Shown here one piece after another: positions 8,963 through 18,181 of a stretch of 64,000 nt of DNA (the stretch's first letter is position 1; the number at the start of each line of letters is the position of its first letter). Under the pieces are notes generated by a model. The model made no database searches. It had not been told where the DNA came from and worked only from the letters and a program-made list of their open reading frames with translations. Source of the DNA: Niabella yanshanensis (GTDB lineage: Bacteria > Bacteroidota > Bacteroidia > Chitinophagales > Chitinophagaceae); assembly GCF_034424215.1 (NCBI RefSeq), contig NZ_CP139960.1, positions 4,712,001 through 4,776,000 on the forward strand. Reading direction: 5' to 3'. The position numbers were made by a program, and so were the translations under genes.

Positions 8963-10396
8963 ATGAAAAATAAAGAGCTTAAAAAGATATCCCTTTCGCT
9001 AATATGGCTGGTCAATTATCTTCCCTCCAATAGCCAGTCTGCCAAACCTTATGAGCCTACCTGGGAGTCGGTAGGTAATCATAATTCTGTCCCCGAGTGG
9101 ATACGGGATGCCAAGTTCGGTATCTATTGCCACTGGGGTGTATACAGCGTACCGGCTTACGATAATGAGCAATACTATTATTACATGCACCAGGATTCAT
9201 CCTACGATAAAATGGGTACCTGGCGCAGGCAGGAAGCCCTGTACGGGCCGTTGTCGAAATTTGGCTATCATGACTTCATTCCCATGTTTAAGGCCGATAA
9301 ATTTGATGCGAACGAATGGGCGCAAGTGTTTAAAGAGAGTGGCGCCCGTTTTGCCGGAACCGTTGCCGAGCACCATGATGGGTTTTCGATGTGGGATAGT
9401 AAGTACACCTCTTTTAATGCCAAAAATATGGGACCCAAAAGGGATGTAGTCGGTGAATTGGCTACTGCTATTAAGTCCCGCAATATGAAATTCTTTGCTT
9501 CTTTACATCATCCTACCAATTATACCTATCTCAAAGTAAAGCCGCATTGGGCTGCCGCCGATCCTAAATATAAAAAGATGTACGGTTCGCAGATGAAGCA
9601 TGACGAATGGCTGCAGATGTGGCAGGATAAGAGCAATGAAGTGGTCAATAAATATCATCCGGACATTATGTATTTTGATATCGGGCTTGACCAGATCCCC
9701 GATCCATATAAACTCAACTATATAGCCAACTATTTTAATGAGGGACGTAAGCATAACCAGGAGGTGATCATCACTTACAAGAATAAAGAATTGCCTGCTA
9801 ATGTAGGTATGCTCGATCATGAGAATAGCAATCCCGATAAAATAGAAGCTACTCCCTGGCTTTGCGATTATGCCATTGGCACGGGCTATCATTATTCCTG
9901 GGGCTATGTAAAAGGTATGCAGATCAAAACCGCAAAAGACATTATTCATAAACTTGTTGAAGTGGTGAGTAATAACGGGCAGATGTTATTAAACCTTTCT
10001 CCCATGGCCGATGGCAGCTTTCCACAGGATCAGAAAGATGTGGTGGCTAATGTGGGCGTTTGGTTATGGTCTTATGGCGAATCGGTATATGGCACCCGGC
10101 CTTATTCCGTTGCAACAGAAACCACGGCACAGGGGTACAGGGTTTACTATACAAAAAACAATAAAACCTTATATGCGATCTTTTTAGACTGGCCCCGCAA
10201 TGGAGAATACGTTCAATTGAAAGAACTGGGACTAGCTGATACGAAATCAGCGGTAAAATCGGTAACGGTATTGGGTTTAAAAGAACCGGCTACCTGTAGC
10301 TTTACACAAACGAATGAGCAGCTATTGATCACCATACCTCACAAAACGCGTATCCCTTCTGACATAGCACAGGTATTAAAAATCGAACTGGAATAA
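8963..10396 (+). CDS. GH29 alpha-L-fucosidase
   Basis: 477 aa. GH29 landmarks are DAKFGIYCHWGVYSVPAY, the YHDFIPMFKADKFDANEW block, GTVAEHHDGFSMWDSKYT and NMGPKRDVVGEL. The catalytic nucleophile is Asp239 in IMYFDIGLD, and NNGQMLLNLSPMADG lies near the barrel end. The C-terminus from about residue 370 is the usual beta-sandwich. The N-terminus (LKKISLSLIWLVNYLPSNSQS) is a signal peptide. The predicted reaction is release of terminal alpha-L-fucose in the periplasm. The next gene starts 1 bp after the stop, so the two are surely cotranscribed. Fucose with rhamnose, arabinose and galactose activities nearby points to a pectic or arabinogalactan-type substrate. Confidence 0.95.
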   Translation: MKNKELKKISLSLIWLVNYLPSNSQSAKPYEPTWESVGNHNSVPEWIRDAKFGIYCHWGVYSVPAYDNEQYYYYMHQDSSYDKMGTWRRQEALYGPLSKFGYHDFIPMFKADKFDANEWAQVFKESGARFAGTVAEHHDGFSMWDSKYTSFNAKNMGPKRDVVGELATAIKSRNMKFFASLHHPTNYTYLKVKPHWAAADPKYKKMYGSQMKHDEWLQMWQDKSNEVVNKYHPDIMYFDIGLDQIPDPYKLNYIANYFNEGRKHNQEVIITYKNKELPANVGMLDHENSNPDKIEATPWLCDYAIGTGYHYSWGYVKGMQIKTAKDIIHKLVEVVSNNGQMLLNLSPMADGSFPQDQKDVVANVGVWLWSYGESVYGTRPYSVATETTAQGYRVYYTKNNKTLYAIFLDWPRNGEYVQLKELGLADTKSAVKSVTVLGLKEPATCSFTQTNEQLLITIPHKTRIPSDIAQVLKIELE

Positions 10397-10397
10397 A

Positions 10398-11321
10398 ATG
10401 AATAAAAGTATAATGAAAATGTTGTTGGTTCTTTTAGGAATTCAGTCAGCAATTGGTCTGCAGGCTCAGGAGAAGATCGTACTCTGGCCGAAAGACAAAA
10501 TGCCTAATAGCAAAGGGCTGCAAACAAAAGACAGCATTATAAAAGAATATTTATTTACAACCACCAAGCCGCGGATGTATGCATACCCCGCTGCTAAAGA
10601 AAAAAATACCGGTGCAGCTATTTTAATAGTACCTGGAGGCGGATATTTAAGATTACCTGCTGATTATTCAAAAAATGCGACAGCCTTATATTACCAGTCA
10701 AAAGGTATTAATGTATTTGTACTTTGCCATCGTTTACCCGGCTCGCCCGATTTGATCAGCCCCGAAAAAGCGCCCCTGCAGGATGCACAAAGAGCCATGC
10801 GTATCATACATGCCAATGCTGCTCAATGGGGAATCGATACCAGCCGGATCGGGGTAGGAGGTACTTCTGCAGGCGGCCATGTGGCATCAGGCCTGGGAAC
10901 TCATATGGAAGATATAAGCGCTATTGGCGATGAATTGGATGGATACTCTTTTCGACCTGATTTTATGGTATTGGTTTCTGCTGTTATTTCTTTTAGAGAT
11001 GGCATTGCGCATAAGGGCAGCCGCGACCGGCTGATCGGGTCTACACCGCCCCAGACGCTGGTTACATTGTATTCTAATGAGAATAGGGTGACCAAAGCAA
11101 CACCACCCACCTTGCTGATCCATGGCAACGATGATCGAACCGTTTCTTCCTTAAATAGTGTGGTATTTTACCAGGCGCTGAAAAATTCGGGCATCTCATC
11201 ATCCTTACACATATTCCCTTACGGCGGTCACGGTTATACCGTAAATAAAAATCCTGGCTCCGCTAATATGTGGCCGGAAATTACTTTGGAGTGGCTAAGA
11301 GAAATGAAATACATACAATAG
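10398..11321 (+). CDS. Secreted alpha/beta-hydrolase esterase (acetylxylan-esterase-like)
   Basis: 307 aa with signal peptide MKMLLVLLGIQSAIGLQAQ. It has the alpha/beta-hydrolase oxyanion motif VPGGGY, the nucleophile elbow GGTSAGGH (Ser157), the acid loop LLIHGNDDRTV and the catalytic His in YGGHGY. This pattern matches the BD-FAE/Axe-like esterases that remove acetyl or feruloyl groups from plant polysaccharides. It begins 1 bp after the GH29 stop and 30 bp before uxuA, so it lies within one operon. Predicted role: deacylation of the glycan or its oligosaccharides in the periplasm. Acyl specificity cannot be read from the sequence. Confidence 0.88.
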   Translation: MNKSIMKMLLVLLGIQSAIGLQAQEKIVLWPKDKMPNSKGLQTKDSIIKEYLFTTTKPRMYAYPAAKEKNTGAAILIVPGGGYLRLPADYSKNATALYYQSKGINVFVLCHRLPGSPDLISPEKAPLQDAQRAMRIIHANAAQWGIDTSRIGVGGTSAGGHVASGLGTHMEDISAIGDELDGYSFRPDFMVLVSAVISFRDGIAHKGSRDRLIGSTPPQTLVTLYSNENRVTKATPPTLLIHGNDDRTVSSLNSVVFYQALKNSGISSSLHIFPYGGHGYTVNKNPGSANMWPEITLEWLREMKYIQ

Positions 11322-11351
11322 TTATCTTAGCGGATCAAAAAAGTATAAGGA

Positions 11352-12521
11352 ATGCAATTATTTGAACAAACATGGCGCTGGTATGGTCCTAACGACCCGG
11401 TTTCACTATGGGATGTAAAACAGGCAGGTGCCACCGGCGTAGTAACAGCTTTACATCATATTAAGAACGGAGAAATATGGACAATAGAGGAAATTCAAAA
11501 GAGAAAATCAGAAATTGAAGCCGTAGGCCTTACCTGGTCGGTGGTAGAAAGCGTGCCGGTTCATGAACATATCAAAACGCAGGAAGGGGAATATAAAAAA
11601 TATATCGATCATTATAAACAAAGCATCCGTAATCTGGCAGCATGTGGTATACACATCGTAACTTACAATTTTATGCCGGTGCTGGATTGGACGCGTACTG
11701 ATTTAGCCTATACAATGCCGGACGGGTCTAAAGCACTACGGTTTGAAAGGGCTGCTTTTATAGCTTTTGATGTGTTCCTGTTAAAACGTCCCGGCGCAGA
11801 AAAAGAATACACGGAAGATGAATTGACTAAAGCGAAGCTGAGACTGGAGGGTATGAGTGAAGAAGAAAAGAGCATGCTGGTAGCAAATATGATTGCAGGC
11901 TTGCCCGGTGCGGAAGAAAGTTTTACCCTGGAGGCCTTTCAAAAACAATTAGATCGCTATAGCAACACCGACGCAGAACGCCTGCGTTCGAATCTGATCT
12001 ATTTCTTATCTGAAGTAGCAGCCGTGGCTGACGAAGTAGGCGTGAAACTGGCTATTCACCCGGATGATCCTCCCTATGCGATCCTCGGCCTGCCCCGGAT
12101 CATGAGCACAGAAGCTGATTTTCAGAAACTGGTAGCCGCAGTTCCTAATGCATCTAACGGGCTTTGTTATTGCACGGGTTCTTTTGGAGTGATCCCTCAA
12201 AATGATTTGCCTGCTATGCTACGTAACCTGGGCGATAGGGTTAATTTCGTCCACCTGCGATCTACCCAGCGGAATGAAGAAGGGGACTTTTACGAGGCCA
12301 ATCACCTCGAAGGTGATGCCAATATGTACGCGGTGATGAAAGAGCTGGTGCTGCTACAACAAAAAAGACAAATATCCTTACCGGTTCGTCCCGACCATGG
12401 GCACCAGATGGTAGATGACCTGCGCAAAAAAACGAATCCGGGTTATTCCTGTATTGGCCGTTTACGTGGCTTGGCTGAGCTAAGAGGCCTGGAAATGGGT
12501 ATTGCAAATTCTATATTGTAG
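11352..12521 (+). CDS. uxuA: Mannonate dehydratase
   Basis: 389 aa with no signal peptide, so cytoplasmic. It matches UxuA throughout: [19 protein letters not shown] at the N-terminus, [41 protein letters not shown] and a C-terminal [11 protein letters not shown] with metal-binding residues. The enzyme converts D-mannonate to 2-keto-3-deoxy-D-gluconate, the second step of glucuronate breakdown after fructuronate reduction. A UxuB-type SDR reductase is encoded at 17328-18149 in the same cluster. Its presence implies that the polysaccharide degraded by the surrounding glycosidases contains glucuronic acid. UxuC isomerase and KDG kinase/aldolase are not in the window. Confidence 0.96.
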   Translation: MQLFEQTWRWYGPNDPVSLWDVKQAGATGVVTALHHIKNGEIWTIEEIQKRKSEIEAVGLTWSVVESVPVHEHIKTQEGEYKKYIDHYKQSIRNLAACGIHIVTYNFMPVLDWTRTDLAYTMPDGSKALRFERAAFIAFDVFLLKRPGAEKEYTEDELTKAKLRLEGMSEEEKSMLVANMIAGLPGAEESFTLEAFQKQLDRYSNTDAERLRSNLIYFLSEVAAVADEVGVKLAIHPDDPPYAILGLPRIMSTEADFQKLVAAVPNASNGLCYCTGSFGVIPQNDLPAMLRNLGDRVNFVHLRSTQRNEEGDFYEANHLEGDANMYAVMKELVLLQQKRQISLPVRPDHGHQMVDDLRKKTNPGYSCIGRLRGLAELRGLEMGIANSIL

Positions 12522-12522
12522 G

Positions 12523-13293
12523 ATGAAATCAATTTTGAATATATATAGTTGTATCCTATGCTGCCTGTTAACTATCGGTTCATCGGCGCAAACGGACAAA
12601 CCCGATAGCAGCATTCATTTGTATCTTTTAGTGGGGCAATCGAATATGGCGGGGCGGGGTAAACCCGATGCGCAAAGCAGGTTAACTAATCCAAAGGTCC
12701 TGATGTTGGACGCTACGAATAACTGGGTTCCGGCAACCGACCCCGTTCATTTTGATAAACCCAAAATGGCAGGGGTGGGGCCAGCTATTAGCTTTGCCAA
12801 TGAGATGTTGAAGGATGAAAAGGATATTACCATAGGCCTGATTCCCTGTGCCTGGGGCGGGTCGCCCATAAGAGTGTGGAGTCCCGGAGCTGCCTATTTT
12901 AACGCGCATCCTTACGATGATGCTATACGACGTACAAAAATAGCCATGCAAAAAGGAGTGTTGAAGGGTATTATATGGCACCAGGGAGAAGCTGATAATG
13001 ATTCCCTCCGTTCAAAAAAATACCTGCGGGAGCTGGTACTGCTGGTACAGCGGTTTCGCAAGGACCTCTCCAATGATCAGCTGCCTTTTGTAGCAGGAGA
13101 AATCGGCTATTTTAATAAACGGCACTTTATAAATCCGGTGATCAATCAATTGCCCCGGGAACTATCACATACATCCGTCGTATCGGCTGAAGGCCTGGTA
13201 GATAAGGGCGATCATTTACATTTTGATACGCAATCAGCCCGCGAGATGGGAAAGCGGTACGCCCGGGCAATGAAGCGATTGCAGGTAAAATGA
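12523..13293 (+). CDS. SGNH-type sialate O-acetylesterase-family esterase
   Basis: The start is ATG 12523, 1 bp after the uxuA stop and leading straight into a signal peptide (MKSILNIYSCILCCLLTIGSSAQ). An upstream in-frame ATG lies inside uxuA. The 256-aa protein has block I LLVGQSNMAGRG with the nucleophile Ser, the oxyanion Gly region IPCAWGGSPI, IIWHQGEADN with the conserved block, and DHLHFDTQS with the catalytic Asp-His. This is the SASA (DUF303/CE6-like) family, which removes O-acetyl groups from sialic acids or from plant polysaccharides such as acetylxylan and pectins. In a cluster with no sialidase, plant acetyl ester is the more likely substrate. It is the third deacylase in the cluster after CE4 and the alpha/beta esterase. 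Confidence 0.88.
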   Translation: MKSILNIYSCILCCLLTIGSSAQTDKPDSSIHLYLLVGQSNMAGRGKPDAQSRLTNPKVLMLDATNNWVPATDPVHFDKPKMAGVGPAISFANEMLKDEKDITIGLIPCAWGGSPIRVWSPGAAYFNAHPYDDAIRRTKIAMQKGVLKGIIWHQGEADNDSLRSKKYLRELVLLVQRFRKDLSNDQLPFVAGEIGYFNKRHFINPVINQLPRELSHTSVVSAEGLVDKGDHLHFDTQSAREMGKRYARAMKRLQVK

Positions 13294-13382
13294 TCTGGCG
13301 TTGATGATAACAGGCTACATTTATTGCAACTTTTTTATGGGATGATTGTTTTTTATAGCACATATTCTATAAAATAAAATAC

Positions 13383-14327
13383 ATGAATAAAGTAAGAATT
13401 TCAAATACAGACCTGGAGATCGCGCCGTTAAATTTTGGTGGTAATGTATTTGGCTGGACTTTGAATGAAGAGCAGTCTTTTGGTATACTGGATGCTTTTG
13501 TTGATAAGGGCTATAATTTTATTGATACGGCCGACACCTATGCCTGGTGGGTAAACGGTACCGGCGGTCAGTCTGAAACGATCATTGGTAACTGGATAAA
13601 AGCCCGTAATAACCGTGATAAAATTGTATTGGCAACCAAAGTGGGTTCAGAAACCAAAGAACACGGTTATGATATTAGCAAAGCGCATATTTTAAAGTCG
13701 GTAGATGAATCCCTGCAACGTTTGCAAACCGATTATATCGACTTGTACTACACGCATTTTGACGATAACAAAACCCCGGTAGAAGAAACCTTATCGGCTT
13801 ATGATGAAATGATTAAAGCCGGGAAAGTGAGATATATAGCGGCTTCCAATTTATCGCCTGAAAGACTGATGGCCTCATTTGAAGCTGCCGAAAAAAATAA
13901 CCTGCCACGTTACGTAGCCCTGCAACCGCATTATAACCTGGTGGAAAGGGAAAAGTATGAGCAACAATATGCTTCCCTGGCGCAACAATATAACTTATCA
14001 GTATTTCCTTACTGGTCTTTAGCAGCCGGCTTTTTAACCGGTAAATACCGTAGTGAAGCCGATTTCAGTAAAAGTACCCGTGGCGCCGGTGCTGCCAAAT
14101 ACCTGAATGAAAAAGGGTTGGCTGTATTGAGAGCATTAGACCAGGTAGCTGCTGCTCATAACAGTACCCCTGCGACGGTAGCGTTGGCCTGGTTGCTGGC
14201 ACAGCCTAATATAGATGCACCTATTGTAAGCGCCACCAGTAACCATCAGCTGGAAGCTTTGTTTGCCGCTCCTGAATTAACACTTTCCTGGGAAGACCTG
14301 GATGCATTAAATAAAGCAAGTCAATAA
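13383..14327 (+). CDS. Aldo/keto reductase
   Basis: 314 aa, cytoplasmic. The family tetrad is visible: Asp and Tyr in NFIDTADTYAWW, Lys in VLATKVG and His in DLYYTHFDDN. The NADPH-binding half includes LQPHYNLVER, FPYWSLAAGFLTGKY and a C-terminal TPATVALAWLLAQP. It resembles the YghZ/potassium-channel-beta-like subgroup of bacterial AKRs. The substrate is unknown; reduction of a liberated sugar aldehyde such as rhamnose, fucose or arabinose would fit the context, but this is inference. It is separated from the esterase by 89 bp of AT-rich sequence, so it may have its own promoter. A candidate terminator follows at 14350. Confidence 0.9.
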   Translation: MNKVRISNTDLEIAPLNFGGNVFGWTLNEEQSFGILDAFVDKGYNFIDTADTYAWWVNGTGGQSETIIGNWIKARNNRDKIVLATKVGSETKEHGYDISKAHILKSVDESLQRLQTDYIDLYYTHFDDNKTPVEETLSAYDEMIKAGKVRYIAASNLSPERLMASFEAAEKNNLPRYVALQPHYNLVEREKYEQQYASLAQQYNLSVFPYWSLAAGFLTGKYRSEADFSKSTRGAGAAKYLNEKGLAVLRALDQVAAAHNSTPATVALAWLLAQPNIDAPIVSATSNHQLEALFAAPELTLSWEDLDALNKASQ

Positions 14328-14349
14328 TCTGACAGAAAAAATTTTATAT

Positions 14350-14374
14350 AAGCCCGGGGAACCAGGCTTTTTTT
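14350..14374 (+). terminator. Candidate Rho-independent terminator after the aldo/keto reductase
   Basis: The arms AAGCC and GGCTT flank a short inner GG/CC pairing and are followed by a run of seven T. It lies 22 bp after the aldo/keto reductase stop. The stem is short, so the call is moderate. Confidence 0.5.
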
Positions 14375-14549
14375 ATGAGTGGTGGTCTGCACCCTATAAC
14401 AACCGGTATTATTTATAGAATGGCCTCCGGCCGGTTTGATACACATCACGGCGCAGCAACGGACAGTATCTCCACTGACCGGGCGGGGAATCGAAACCAT
14501 TTTGAATAATAATCCTGATATATGTTTGTAATAACCGATTATTTTTCTA

Positions 14550-14578
14550 TTTTTAATTGTACGATTAACAATTAAAAA
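14550..14578. promoter_or_regulatory. Perfect 11-bp inverted repeat directly upstream of the GH51 gene
   Basis: TTTTTAATTGT (14550-14560) and ACAATTAAAAA (14568-14578) are exact reverse complements around a 7-bp spacer, and end 9 bp before the GH51 ATG. The size and position fit a repressor operator. A mRNA hairpin that covers the ribosome-entry region is the alternative. Which regulator binds is unknown; it does not resemble the AAAAWCGWTTTT sites elsewhere in the window. Confidence 0.65.
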
Positions 14579-14587
14579 TCAATTGCC

Positions 14588-16132
14588 ATGAAGAAAATGA
14601 CGCTGGCGCTGCTTACAGCAGTTTTAGGAGCCGGAGTAAATGCACAGGTAGTAACTACTACTTTAAATACCTACGAAGCGAAAACAACCATCAGCAAACA
14701 TATATACGGGCATTTTGCCGAACACCTGGGGCGGTGTATCTATGACGGTTTTTGGGTAGATGAGAAAATGGATGTAAAAAAGCAGGGGCGCATCAGGTTG
14801 GATGTGGTAGAAGCATTGAAAAAAATTAAGATACCCAACCTGCGCTGGCCGGGTGGGTGCTTTGCTGACGAATATCATTGGAGAGATGGTATTGGTAAGC
14901 CGGCTGACAGACCGAAGATGGTGAACACGAACTGGGGGGGTGTTTCGGAAGATAATAGCTTTGGTACCCACGAGTTTCTGGAATTATGCGGCTTGTTGAA
15001 CACAGAACCTTATGTAGCAGGTAATGTGGGTAGCGGTACAGTAGAAGAAATGGCTAAATGGGTGGAATATTTAAATTCCCCTGCACAAAGTACCATGACG
15101 GAGCTAAGGAGGCAGAATGGCCGTCAACAGCCCTGGAAAGTGACTTACTGGGGGGTGGGTAATGAGAGTTGGGGCTGTGGGGGAAATATGACGCCGGAGT
15201 ATTATGCCGACCTCTATAAAAGATACGCTACTTATGCCCGTAACTATCCGGGTGCTCCCCTGAAAAAAATAGCCAGCGGTGCCAATTCCGACGACTATAG
15301 GTGGACTGAAGTGTTGATGAAGAATATTCCGCGTAACCAGATGTGGGGTGTGACTCTGCATTATTATACATTGCCCACAGGAAACTGGAGCGGCAGTAAG
15401 GGTTCTGCAACCGCCTTTAACGAACAGGAATATTTTAAAACTATGAAAAACTGCCTGCATATGGAAGAACTGGTGCAGAAGCATTCGGCTATTATGGATA
15501 AATACGATAAGGAAAAACGCGTGGCGCTGGTGGTGGACGAATGGGGTATCTGGACGGATGTAGAGCCGGGTACTAATCCGGGTTTCCTGTACCAGCAAAA
15601 TAGTTTGAGAGATGCATTGATTGCCGGAACCACCTTGAATATATTCAACAATCATGCAGATCGGGTAAAAATGGCCAACCTCGCGCAAACCGTAAACGTG
15701 TTACAATCCATTGTATTAACAAAAGGAAAAGAAATGTTGCTGACGCCTACTTATCATGTATTCGACCTGTTTATGGGGCATATGGATGCCAAACTGGTAC
15801 CCATGAATTTTACTACACCGGATTATACGAATGGTAATGAGAAAATTCCTGCGGTAAACGCTTCCGCTTCGCTCGATTCCAATGGTAAAATGCATATTAC
15901 ACTGGTTAATATTGATGCAGGGAAAGACATCGCATTGAATATATCGCTAAAGGGAAAGAGCTACAAAAAAGTAAACGGAAGAATATTGACTTCCAGAAGT
16001 TTTACAGATATTAATACATTTGACAACAAAAACAAAGTCATTCCGGCAGCTTTCAATGGCGCAACAATCGGCAAAGGCTCTTTAAATATTAAATTGCCCA
16101 GGTTGAGCGTGGTTAGTATTGAGTTGGAGTAA
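14588..16132 (+). CDS. GH51 alpha-L-arabinofuranosidase
   Basis: 514 aa with signal peptide [22 protein letters not shown]51 features in order are [46 protein letters not shown], the acid/base [12 protein letters not shown] (Glu193), GVTLHYYT and the nucleophile VVDEWG (Glu318). The C-terminal beta-sandwich ends [12 protein letters not shown]. The predicted reaction is removal of terminal alpha-L-arabinofuranose from arabinan or arabinogalactan side chains, here in the periplasm because of the signal peptide. It has its own leader with a strong inverted repeat, so it may respond to a different inducer from the upstream operon. The next gene lies 117 bp downstream behind a palindrome. Confidence 0.95.
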   Translation: MKKMTLALLTAVLGAGVNAQVVTTTLNTYEAKTTISKHIYGHFAEHLGRCIYDGFWVDEKMDVKKQGRIRLDVVEALKKIKIPNLRWPGGCFADEYHWRDGIGKPADRPKMVNTNWGGVSEDNSFGTHEFLELCGLLNTEPYVAGNVGSGTVEEMAKWVEYLNSPAQSTMTELRRQNGRQQPWKVTYWGVGNESWGCGGNMTPEYYADLYKRYATYARNYPGAPLKKIASGANSDDYRWTEVLMKNIPRNQMWGVTLHYYTLPTGNWSGSKGSATAFNEQEYFKTMKNCLHMEELVQKHSAIMDKYDKEKRVALVVDEWGIWTDVEPGTNPGFLYQQNSLRDALIAGTTLNIFNNHADRVKMANLAQTVNVLQSIVLTKGKEMLLTPTYHVFDLFMGHMDAKLVPMNFTTPDYTNGNEKIPAVNASASLDSNGKMHITLVNIDAGKDIALNISLKGKSYKKVNGRILTSRSFTDINTFDNKNKVIPAAFNGATIGKGSLNIKLPRLSVVSIELE

Positions 16133-16151
16133 GGCCATTCCTGTAAGCTAA

Positions 16152-16163
16152 TCAAACGTTTGA
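16152..16163. promoter_or_regulatory. Palindrome TCAAACGTTTGA upstream of the phosphoesterase gene
   Basis: A perfect 12-bp palindrome with a central CG, 86 bp upstream of the next start codon. Palindromes with a central CG are typical of LacI-family operators. A LacI regulator is encoded at 23440. The sequence is only loosely similar to the AAAAWCGWTTTT sites, so assignment to that regulator is tentative. Confidence 0.4.
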
Positions 16164-16249
16164 AATAATAATTTATTAACAGTAAAACCGGAAATAGATC
16201 GATTATCGTTATTATTGTTGCCGCCATTTAAATTTTATACCCAAACGTT

Positions 16250-17305
16250 ATGAACAAGAAGTTTTTTCTGTTATTCTTTATAGCAGGTATTTTCAGTTGC
16301 AAAACAGCGTCGGTACTTACAGATTATGGCATTGAGAAGGGAGATGAGTATGCGTCCATTGCTGTGTTGCCCGATACCCAGTATTATACGGCATTGCGCC
16401 ATGGCGGCAAAATGAGTATGTTTCAGAACCAGATAGACTGGCTGATTAAAAATTATAAAAAAGAAAAAATAGCATATATCATTCATTTGGGTGATATTAC
16501 CGATCACAATGCGCCGGTGGAATGGGAACGGGCCACATCGGCTATGTATCGGCTGGATGCTACTAACGTACCTTATGGCCTGGCGGTAGGCAATCATGAT
16601 CAAACACCTAACGGAACACCTGCTGCAGGTAGTGACACCACCCAATATACCAGGTACTTTGGGAAAACTCATTTTGCTAACAAGCCCTGGTATGGAGGAG
16701 CGCTGGGTAACAACAATAACAGTGATACACATTTCGACCTGTTTACTGCCAACGGCGATAAATATCTCGTAATGTATTTTGCCTTTAATCAGCCCGATTA
16801 TAAGGGCTATAATGAAGCTTACGAGAAGCAAATGCTGCACTGGGCCGATAGTGTTTTAACTGCGCAGGCCGACAGAAAAGCGATTTTAGTATGTCATAGC
16901 ATGTTGGGGAAACCTAAAGGAACCTCCAGTGGTGATAAGCCCGGAGCGGGGGATAACAGCCTGCAAAGTAACTTTACCAAACAGGGTAAGGGTATTTATG
17001 AAATGGCCAAAAGTCACGGCAACGTATTTCTAATGCTGGGAGGACATATAGCCGGAGAAGGTCGCAGAAAAGACACTCACAATGGTAATATCATTAAAAC
17101 TTACCTTTCCGATTACCAATCAAGGCAAAGTGAGCCTTATGGAGGTGCAAAAGATCGTAATGGCGGTAACGGTACGATGCGATTGATGCGTTTGAATAAG
17201 ACAAGACAAACTTTAAGTGTGGTAACTTTTATTCCGCAGGCAAATGGCGCTGTTATCAAAGAAACAGACGGTGACAGCCAGTTTACGGATGCCTTATATC
17301 AATAA
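16250..17305 (+). CDS. Calcineurin-like metallophosphoesterase, lipoprotein
   Basis: 351 aa with a lipoprotein signal whose lipobox is AGIFSC (Cys17). Metallophosphoesterase motifs are VLPDTQYY, HLGDITDH, VGNHDQT and a late LGGHIAGEGR. The fold binds two metal ions and cleaves phosphomonoesters or phosphodiesters. It is probably exported and anchored in the envelope. Similar proteins occur in Bacteroidota glycan clusters, where they may act on phosphorylated glycan parts or nucleotides. No particular substrate can be assigned. The SDR gene begins 22 bp after its stop, which suggests cotranscription with the uronate and epimerase genes. Confidence 0.87.
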   Translation: MNKKFFLLFFIAGIFSCKTASVLTDYGIEKGDEYASIAVLPDTQYYTALRHGGKMSMFQNQIDWLIKNYKKEKIAYIIHLGDITDHNAPVEWERATSAMYRLDATNVPYGLAVGNHDQTPNGTPAAGSDTTQYTRYFGKTHFANKPWYGGALGNNNNSDTHFDLFTANGDKYLVMYFAFNQPDYKGYNEAYEKQMLHWADSVLTAQADRKAILVCHSMLGKPKGTSSGDKPGAGDNSLQSNFTKQGKGIYEMAKSHGNVFLMLGGHIAGEGRRKDTHNGNIIKTYLSDYQSRQSEPYGGAKDRNGGNGTMRLMRLNKTRQTLSVVTFIPQANGAVIKETDGDSQFTDALYQ

Positions 17306-17327
17306 AATAAAAGATCGAATATAAATT

Positions 17328-18149
17328 ATGAGCAACAACAAATTTTCTCTTGCAGGTAAAGTAATTATTGTAACCGGTGCTACAGGTGTGCTGGGGCACT
17401 CATTCGTAAAGGACCTGGCAGGCCAGGGAGCTATTGTAGGCGTGCTGGGACGTAATGAAAAAGTTGCGGAAGAAAGGGTTGCTGAAATAGAGGCCGCGGG
17501 GGGACATGCTATTGCGCTGATTGCCGACGTAGCTAACCAGGAGCAATTGGAAGCGGCTTTGAAGAAAGTATTGAATAAATATGGAAAAGTAGATGGTTTG
17601 GTAAATGCGGCCGGGGGTAATCAGCCCGGTGCAGTTGTACCGCCCGACGGGAAAATTTTTGAACTGGACATAGAAGCTTTAAAACAGGTAATGGACCTGA
17701 ACCTGTTTGGTACCTTATTGCCCACCCAGGTGTTTGGTAAAGCGATGGCCGAAACTTCGGAGAAAGGCAGTATTGTAAACATATCTTCGGTAGCGGCTCA
17801 TGGAGCGGTGACGAGAGTTTTAGGATATAGCCTGGCTAAAACTGCCATTGAATCCTATACCAAATGGTTCGCGGTGGAGATGGCTAATCGCTATGGCGAT
17901 AAACTAAGGATGAATGCGCTGGTACCCGGCTTCTTCCTGGCAGAGCAAAACAGGAGGTTGTTAACGAATGAAGACGGCTCTTATACAGACAGAGGCGATA
18001 AAGTAATCCGCAGCACACCTTATAAACGCTTTGGAAATCCTGATGAATTAACCGGCGCGCTTATCTGGTTATTAAGTGACGAATCTACCTTTGTAAACGG
18101 AACTTCTATTAAGGTAGATGGCGGCTTTACTATTTTTAGTGGTGTGTAG
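17328..18149 (+). CDS. SDR-family oxidoreductase, probable D-mannonate oxidoreductase (fructuronate reductase)
   Basis: 273 aa, cytoplasmic. The classical SDR features are the cofactor loop TGATGVLG, NAAGG with the structural Asn, the catalytic Ser in NISSVA and the YSLAK (YxxxK) pair. The C-terminal PGFFLAEQNRRLL and KVDGGFTIFSG are typical of the SDR branch that functions as D-mannonate oxidoreductase in many Bacteroidota. With uxuA in the same cluster, the likely reaction is reduction of D-fructuronate to D-mannonate. The family is certain; the specific substrate is inferred from neighbourhood and recalled similarity. It sits 22 bp after the phosphoesterase and 32 bp before the epimerase-like gene. 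Confidence 0.85.
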   Translation: MSNNKFSLAGKVIIVTGATGVLGHSFVKDLAGQGAIVGVLGRNEKVAEERVAEIEAAGGHAIALIADVANQEQLEAALKKVLNKYGKVDGLVNAAGGNQPGAVVPPDGKIFELDIEALKQVMDLNLFGTLLPTQVFGKAMAETSEKGSIVNISSVAAHGAVTRVLGYSLAKTAIESYTKWFAVEMANRYGDKLRMNALVPGFFLAEQNRRLLTNEDGSYTDRGDKVIRSTPYKRFGNPDELTGALIWLLSDESTFVNGTSIKVDGGFTIFSGV

Positions 18150-18181
18150 TGTATATTTACGCTATAACATAATCTGATTTT

